A stretch of 64,000 nucleotides of DNA from Xanthobacter dioxanivorans (GTDB lineage Bacteria > Pseudomonadota > Alphaproteobacteria > Rhizobiales > Xanthobacteraceae). A program made the position numbers and the translations under genes. Location of the stretch: assembly GCF_016807805.1 (NCBI RefSeq), contig NZ_CP063362.1, positions 5,436,501 to 5,500,500 of the forward strand, read 5' to 3'. The notes below the pieces were generated by a model. That model had not been told where the DNA came from. It searched no databases and saw only the letters and a program-made list of their open reading frames with translations. Shown here piece after piece: positions 61,849 through 64,000 of this stretch. Numbering within the stretch: the stretch's first letter is position 1; each line of letters opens with the position of its first letter.

Positions 61849-62633
61849 ACGAAACTCCCGCCAGCGCCCCGCCGCGCATCGAAGCCAACGGGCTCACCAA
61901 GCGTTTCAGCGGCGTCACCGTCGTGGATGGCGTCTCCTTCCTCGTGGAGCCGGGACAGATTCTCGGTCTCATCGGCCCCAACGGCGCCGGCAAGACGACC
62001 CTCTTCAACCTCATGTCCGGCGTGCTCAAGCCCGATGCCGGCCGCCTGGTGGTGAACGGCACGGAGGCGACCGGCCTTCCGCCCCACCGCCTCGCCCGGC
62101 TGGGGCTGGTGCGCACCTTCCAGCTCGCCCGCGAGCTGGACAAGCTCACGGTCCTGGAGAACGTGCTCCTCGCCGCCCCCGCCAATGCCGGCGAGACGCT
62201 CACCGGCGCGCTCTTCCGTCCGGCCGCCACGCGCCGAGACGAGCGGGCGGCCACCGAGCGGGCCCGCGAGGTCCTGGCCCTGGTCTCCCTTTCGGACCAC
62301 GAGGCCAAGCTCGCGTCCAACCTGTCGGGCGGGCAGAAGAAGCTGCTGGAGATGGCCCGCTGCCTGATGGCGGAGGCGGACACCATCCTCCTCGACGAGA
62401 TCGCCGCCGGGGTGGCGCCGCATCTGGTGGATGAGATTGCGCTGCTCATCCAGCGTCTCAATCGCGAGCATGGCAAGACCTTCGTGATCATCGAGCACAA
62501 TATCGGCTTCATCCGCGCCCTCGCTTCGCGGGTGGTGGTGATGGCCACCGGCCGCGTGCTGGCGGAGGGCAGCTTCGCCCACGTCTCCGCCAATCCTGCC
62601 GTCGTCGAATCCTATCTGGGACAGGCCGCATGA
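61845..62633 (+). CDS. LivG-type ABC transporter ATPase (second system)
   Basis: 262 residues. Walker A GPNGAGKTT, signature LSGGQKKLLEMAR, Walker B ILLDEIAAGVAP (Ile where Pro is usual), switch IEHN. ATGA overlaps on both sides tie it to tetR and livF. Confidence 0.92.
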   Translation: MNETPASAPPRIEANGLTKRFSGVTVVDGVSFLVEPGQILGLIGPNGAGKTTLFNLMSGVLKPDAGRLVVNGTEATGLPPHRLARLGLVRTFQLARELDKLTVLENVLLAAPANAGETLTGALFRPAATRRDERAATERAREVLALVSLSDHEAKLASNLSGGQKKLLEMARCLMAEADTILLDEIAAGVAPHLVDEIALLIQRLNREHGKTFVIIEHNIGFIRALASRVVVMATGRVLAEGSFAHVSANPAVVESYLGQAA

Positions 62634-63340
62634 CCCTGCTGCGCCTTCAGAACCTGCGTGCCGGCTATGGCGGCGGCGACATCGTCCACGGCGTCGACCT
62701 CGAGGTCGCGCCCGGCGAGATGGTCGCCCTCGTCGGCCCCAACGGCGCCGGCAAGTCGACCCTGCTCAAGTCCATCGCCGGCGTCGCGAAGGTCACCGGC
62801 GGCACGCTCATGCTGGACGACAAGGACCTGGTGCCGCTTTCTCCCGCCGCGCGCGCCCAGGCGGGCGCGGTGTTCATGCCGCAGGACCGCAACGTCTTCC
62901 GCACCCTCTCGGTCAGCGAGAACCTGTCGGTCAGTGCCTGGGGCTGCAAGGACATCGCGCAGCGGCGCGAGGAGGTGACGGCTCTCTTGCCCACCATGCG
63001 CCCCTATATGCACAAGCGGGCCGGCGGCCTCTCCGGCGGCCAGCGGCAGATGGTGGCGCTGGCCATGGCGCTGATGGCCCGCCCCCGCGTGCTGCTGGTG
63101 GACGAGCCCACCGCCGGCCTTTCTCCCCTGCTGGTGGGCGAGATGCTGGACGTGCTGCGCCAGCTCGCCGCCGCCGCCACCCTCGGCATCCTCATCGTCG
63201 AGCAGAACGCCCGCGCGGCGCTTGAACGGGCAGACCGGGCGCTGGTGCTCGTGGACGGCCGGGTGGTGCGGGCCGGCAGCGCCGCGGTGCTGGCGCAGGA
63301 GCCCGATTTCGGCGCGCTCTTCTTCGGAGAGGCCGCCTGA
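62630..63340 (+). CDS. LivF-type ABC transporter ATPase (second system)
   Basis: 236 residues. Walker A GPNGAGKST, FMPQDRNVF Q-loop, signature LSGGQRQMVALA, Walker B LLVDEPTAGLSP, switch IVEQN. Its stop overlaps the permease ATG by one base pair. Confidence 0.93.
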   Translation: MTLLRLQNLRAGYGGGDIVHGVDLEVAPGEMVALVGPNGAGKSTLLKSIAGVAKVTGGTLMLDDKDLVPLSPAARAQAGAVFMPQDRNVFRTLSVSENLSVSAWGCKDIAQRREEVTALLPTMRPYMHKRAGGLSGGQRQMVALAMALMARPRVLLVDEPTAGLSPLLVGEMLDVLRQLAAAATLGILIVEQNARAALERADRALVLVDGRVVRAGSAAVLAQEPDFGALFFGEAA

Positions 63341-64000
63341 TGCAGATGTTCATCAACGCGCTCGCCACCGCGGCCATCCTCGCGCCGGCGGCGGTCGCCT
63401 TCACGCTGATCTTCACCCTGTTCCGCTACGCCAATTTCGCCGCTGGCGGCTTCGTCACCGTGGGCGCCTTTGCCGCCTGGACGCTGAACGCGCCGCTGGG
63501 CCTGCCGCTCTGGGCCGGGGGCGTGGGGGCCATGGGGGTGTGCGCCGGCGCGGTGGCCCTCAGCGACCGGGTCGTCTTCCGACCACTGCGTGGTCGGAGC
63601 GGCGGCACGCTGCTGCTCGTTTCCATCGCCTTGTCCTTCGTGATCGAGAACATCATCCGCTTCGGCTTCGGCGCGCAGGTGAAAGGCTTCGACCTGCCGC
63701 TCACCGGCCCGCTGGTCTTCGCCGGCCTGCGCGTGCCGAAGGAGACCCTCTTCGTCATTGCCGTATCGCTGGTGGCCACCCTGGCCGTGGGTGCGCTGCT
63801 CTCCTTCACGCCCATCGGCCGGGCCTTGCGGGCGGTGGCCGACAATCCCTCCCTCGCCAATGTGCGCGGCCTGCCGGTGCCGGGGGTGGAGGCCTTCGGA
63901 GTGATCGTCGCCGGCGCCCTGTTCGGCCTGTCGGGCACGCTCGTGGGCGTGGACCTTGCCATCGATCCCAACCTCAACTGGGCCATCGCCATACCGGTGA
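63340..64000 (+). CDS. LivH-type permease, 3' end beyond the window
   Basis: About 220 residues are visible. The LivH pattern is clear: LIFTLFRYANFAAGGFVTVGAF at the first helices, later FTPIGRALRAVADNPSLANVRGLP (EAA-like loop) and AGALFGLSGTLVGVDLAIDP. Compared with the first system, genes here are ATPases first and permeases after. LivM and binding protein genes are expected to the right. Confidence 0.9.
   Translation, partial: MQMFINALATAAILAPAAVAFTLIFTLFRYANFAAGGFVTVGAFAAWTLNAPLGLPLWAGGVGAMGVCAGAVALSDRVVFRPLRGRSGGTLLLVSIALSFVIENIIRFGFGAQVKGFDLPLTGPLVFAGLRVPKETLFVIAVSLVATLAVGALLSFTPIGRALRAVADNPSLANVRGLPVPGVEAFGVIVAGALFGLSGTLVGVDLAIDPNLNWAIAIPV

Overview
This is a GC-rich (high-GC third positions) alphaproteobacterial chromosome segment, most like the Xanthobacteraceae/Hyphomicrobiales. 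The pointers are a fused PutA next to an Lrp-type PutR, DUF1127 and DUF2189 proteins, several branched-chain-type ABC importers, and a short repeat family typical of these genomes. This assignment is inferred from gene content and style, not from a marker gene. About 50 protein genes and gene remnants and two tRNAs are described; no rRNA or CRISPR array was seen.

Layout. 0-6.3 kb (minus strand): an iron-starvation cell-surface-signalling operon for heme. It has an ECF sigma factor, a FecR-type anti-sigma factor broken by two one-base frameshifts, a TonB-dependent heme receptor whose C-terminus carries a second Omp25-type beta barrel, and a heme oxygenase. Two matching ECF-type promoters precede fecR and the receptor. 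6.5-21.6 kb: a roughly 15-kb genomic island between a 15-bp repeat of the tRNA-Thr 3' end and tRNA-Thr(CGT) itself. A truncated tyrosine integrase sits beside the tRNA and integrase-type arm repeats (ATGCCAACA) lie near both ends. Its cargo is one catabolic unit: a Liv-type ABC importer, a molybdopterin enzyme, HyuA/HyuB ATP-dependent amidase subunits, a 7Fe ferredoxin, a ferredoxin-NADP reductase and a GntR regulator.

21.9-46 kb is mostly core genome: DUF4332, HerA-like ATPase, degenerate receiver domain, M20 dipeptidase, CorA/ZntB transporter, GT-C membrane glycosyltransferase, Fe-superoxide dismutase, polysaccharide deacetylase, two L-threonate catabolism genes (otnC, ltnD), putA/putR, a glutaminase fused to STAS and cyclic-nucleotide-binding domains, DUF2189, a NUDIX hydrolase with a histone-H1-like tail, and a SIMPL protein. 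tRNA-Met(CAU) at 46.1 kb carries the scar of a second integrative element.

46.7-64 kb: a large autotransporter with repeats resembling HAF/propeller modules; a nitrate/taurine-type ABC importer with a cyclic amidohydrolase and IclR regulator; an aminotransferase/AEC transporter pair with a divergent LysR gene; an imidazolonepropionase-like amidohydrolase with a metallo-beta-lactamase-fold hydrolase; and, divergently, a TetR gene followed by a second Liv-type importer that runs off the right edge.

Read together, three separate modules (about 7-20 kb, 50-55 kb and 58-64 kb) each pair a dedicated ABC importer and a transcription factor with a ring-opening enzyme for cyclic amides or ureides. 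This suggests an organism geared to scavenging N-heterocycles; the substrates cannot be read from sequence. Three genes or gene parts carry apparent single-base losses in C/G homopolymers, which may be assembly errors rather than real mutations.
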